Shown piece after piece: positions 6,474 through 6,635 of a stretch of DNA of 6,635 nucleotides. The notes beneath the pieces were generated by a model. The model did no database searches. It was not told the origin of the DNA and saw only the letters and a program-made list of their open reading frames with translations. The translations under genes were made by a program, and so were the position numbers. The number at the start of each line of letters is the position of its first letter. The stretch's first letter is position 1. Source of the DNA: Gammaproteobacteria bacterium (lineage in GTDB: Bacteria > Pseudomonadota > Gammaproteobacteria > S012-40); contig WFVN01000203.1 of NCBI GenBank assembly GCA_015491615.1, forward strand, positions 1-6,635, read 5' to 3'.

Positions 6474-6632
6474 ATGACGGAAAAGCTGCATTCCATCCAG
6501 AAACTCACTGCCTTAAAGAAGTTTTTTGGCGGGTCTGATTTTCGGACAACACCCACACCACCCACACCACCCCTACCACGTCTTAATCCCCTTTTTGGCG
6601 GGTCTGCTTTTCGGACTCCTACAAGACTATGA
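6474..6632 (+). CDS. Possible small repeat-containing peptide (52 aa), hypothetical
   Basis: No family is recognised. The frame runs ATG (6474) to TGA (6630-6632), with the only upstream in-frame stop at 6450-6452 and no other ATG. Residues 1-16 are a Lys-rich, helix-prone start (MTEKLHSIQKLTALKK). Residues 17-25 read FFGGSDFRT and residues 40-48 LFGGSAFRT, two in-phase copies 23 codons apart. Between them is a Pro/Thr-rich linker (TPTPPTPPLPRL). A leader, GG motif and repeated unit are reminiscent of processed peptide precursors, but no maturation enzyme is visible in the window. Against coding: no clear ribosome site precedes the ATG, the repeats could be a non-coding DNA element, and the opposite strand is also open here (from the right edge to 6450). 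Treat as tentative. Confidence 0.35.
   Translation: MTEKLHSIQKLTALKKFFGGSDFRTTPTPPTPPLPRLNPLFGGSAFRTPTRL
6523..6547 (+). repeat. 25-bp direct repeat, copy 1
   Basis: The unit has the form TTTTTGGCGGGTCTG, then A, then TTTTCGGAC. It differs from copy 2 at one position (A here, C there). The 3' part GTCTGA-TTT-TCGGAC can form a 6-bp hairpin with one G-U pair. Confidence 0.88.
6550..6576 (+). repeat. Short tandem repeat, 9-bp unit CACCCACAC
   Basis: There are two perfect copies of CACCCACAC (6550-6558, 6559-6567) and a degenerate third, CACCCCTAC (6568-6576), lying between the two 25-bp direct repeats. In the plus-strand frame it encodes the Pro/Thr linker. Confidence 0.75.
6592..6616 (+). repeat. 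25-bp direct repeat, copy 2
   Basis: It matches copy 1 at 24 of 25 positions and starts 69 bp after it, a multiple of three. The single change (C for A) weakens the hairpin's top base pair. Only 19 bases follow before the window ends, so it cannot be told whether further copies exist. Confidence 0.88.
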
Positions 6633-6635
6633 AGA

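Noticed and set aside
6523..6616. CRISPR array
   Set aside because: Only two repeats are visible, the 44-nt spacer is partly a simple tandem repeat, and no cas gene is present.
6450..6634. Minus-strand frame open from the right edge to TAA at 6450-6452, reading VRKADPPK and VRKSDPPK across the repeats
   Set aside because: There is no start within the window, and its Gly/Arg-rich middle is the antisense of the Pro/Thr linker. It cannot be judged without the sequence to the right, and it counts as a caution against the plus-strand frame.

Overview
The window is a stretch of GC-rich bacterial chromosome. Gene content and the close match of the FabI core to the Escherichia coli enzyme suggest a proteobacterium, most likely a gammaproteobacterium; this is inferred from the sequence, and no database was searched. 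The left 6 kb is compact, with strongly G/C-ending codons. The last ~580 bases are visibly richer in A/T, gene-poor and repetitive.

Bases 1-5094 (minus strand) hold a tightly packed peptide-type (Opp/Dpp/Yej-like) ABC importer operon. Transcription order is a family-5 solute-binding lipoprotein (5094-2911), a YejB/OppB-type permease (2914-1937), a YejE/OppC-type permease (1933-440) and an ATPase (443 to beyond the left edge). Two junctions are ATGA stop/start overlaps and the third has a 3-nt gap, so the genes are probably translationally coupled. Two proteins depart from the usual design. The binding protein has a lipobox at its N-terminus and also a C-terminal membrane helix. The second permease has a roughly 220-residue N-terminal extension with several membrane helices and a probable periplasmic loop.

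Bases 5095-5214 are a divergent promoter region. Bases 5215-5994 (plus strand) encode FabI, the NADH-dependent enoyl-ACP reductase of fatty acid synthesis, followed by a strong intrinsic terminator at 6016-6058.

Bases 6059-6635 have no conventional intact gene but do contain structure. On the minus strand a small gene of 87 codons (6353-6089) appears broken by one extra base, most simply in an A6 run (T6 on the coding strand). It converges on fabI and shares its terminator region. A short inverted repeat with a T-tract lies upstream of it. On the plus strand a 52-codon frame (6474-6632) contains two nearly identical 25-bp direct repeats, 69 bp apart and in phase, encoding FGGS(D/A)FRT. It could be a small repeat peptide or simply a non-coding intergenic repeat. 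This tail is the part of the window least explained by known families.
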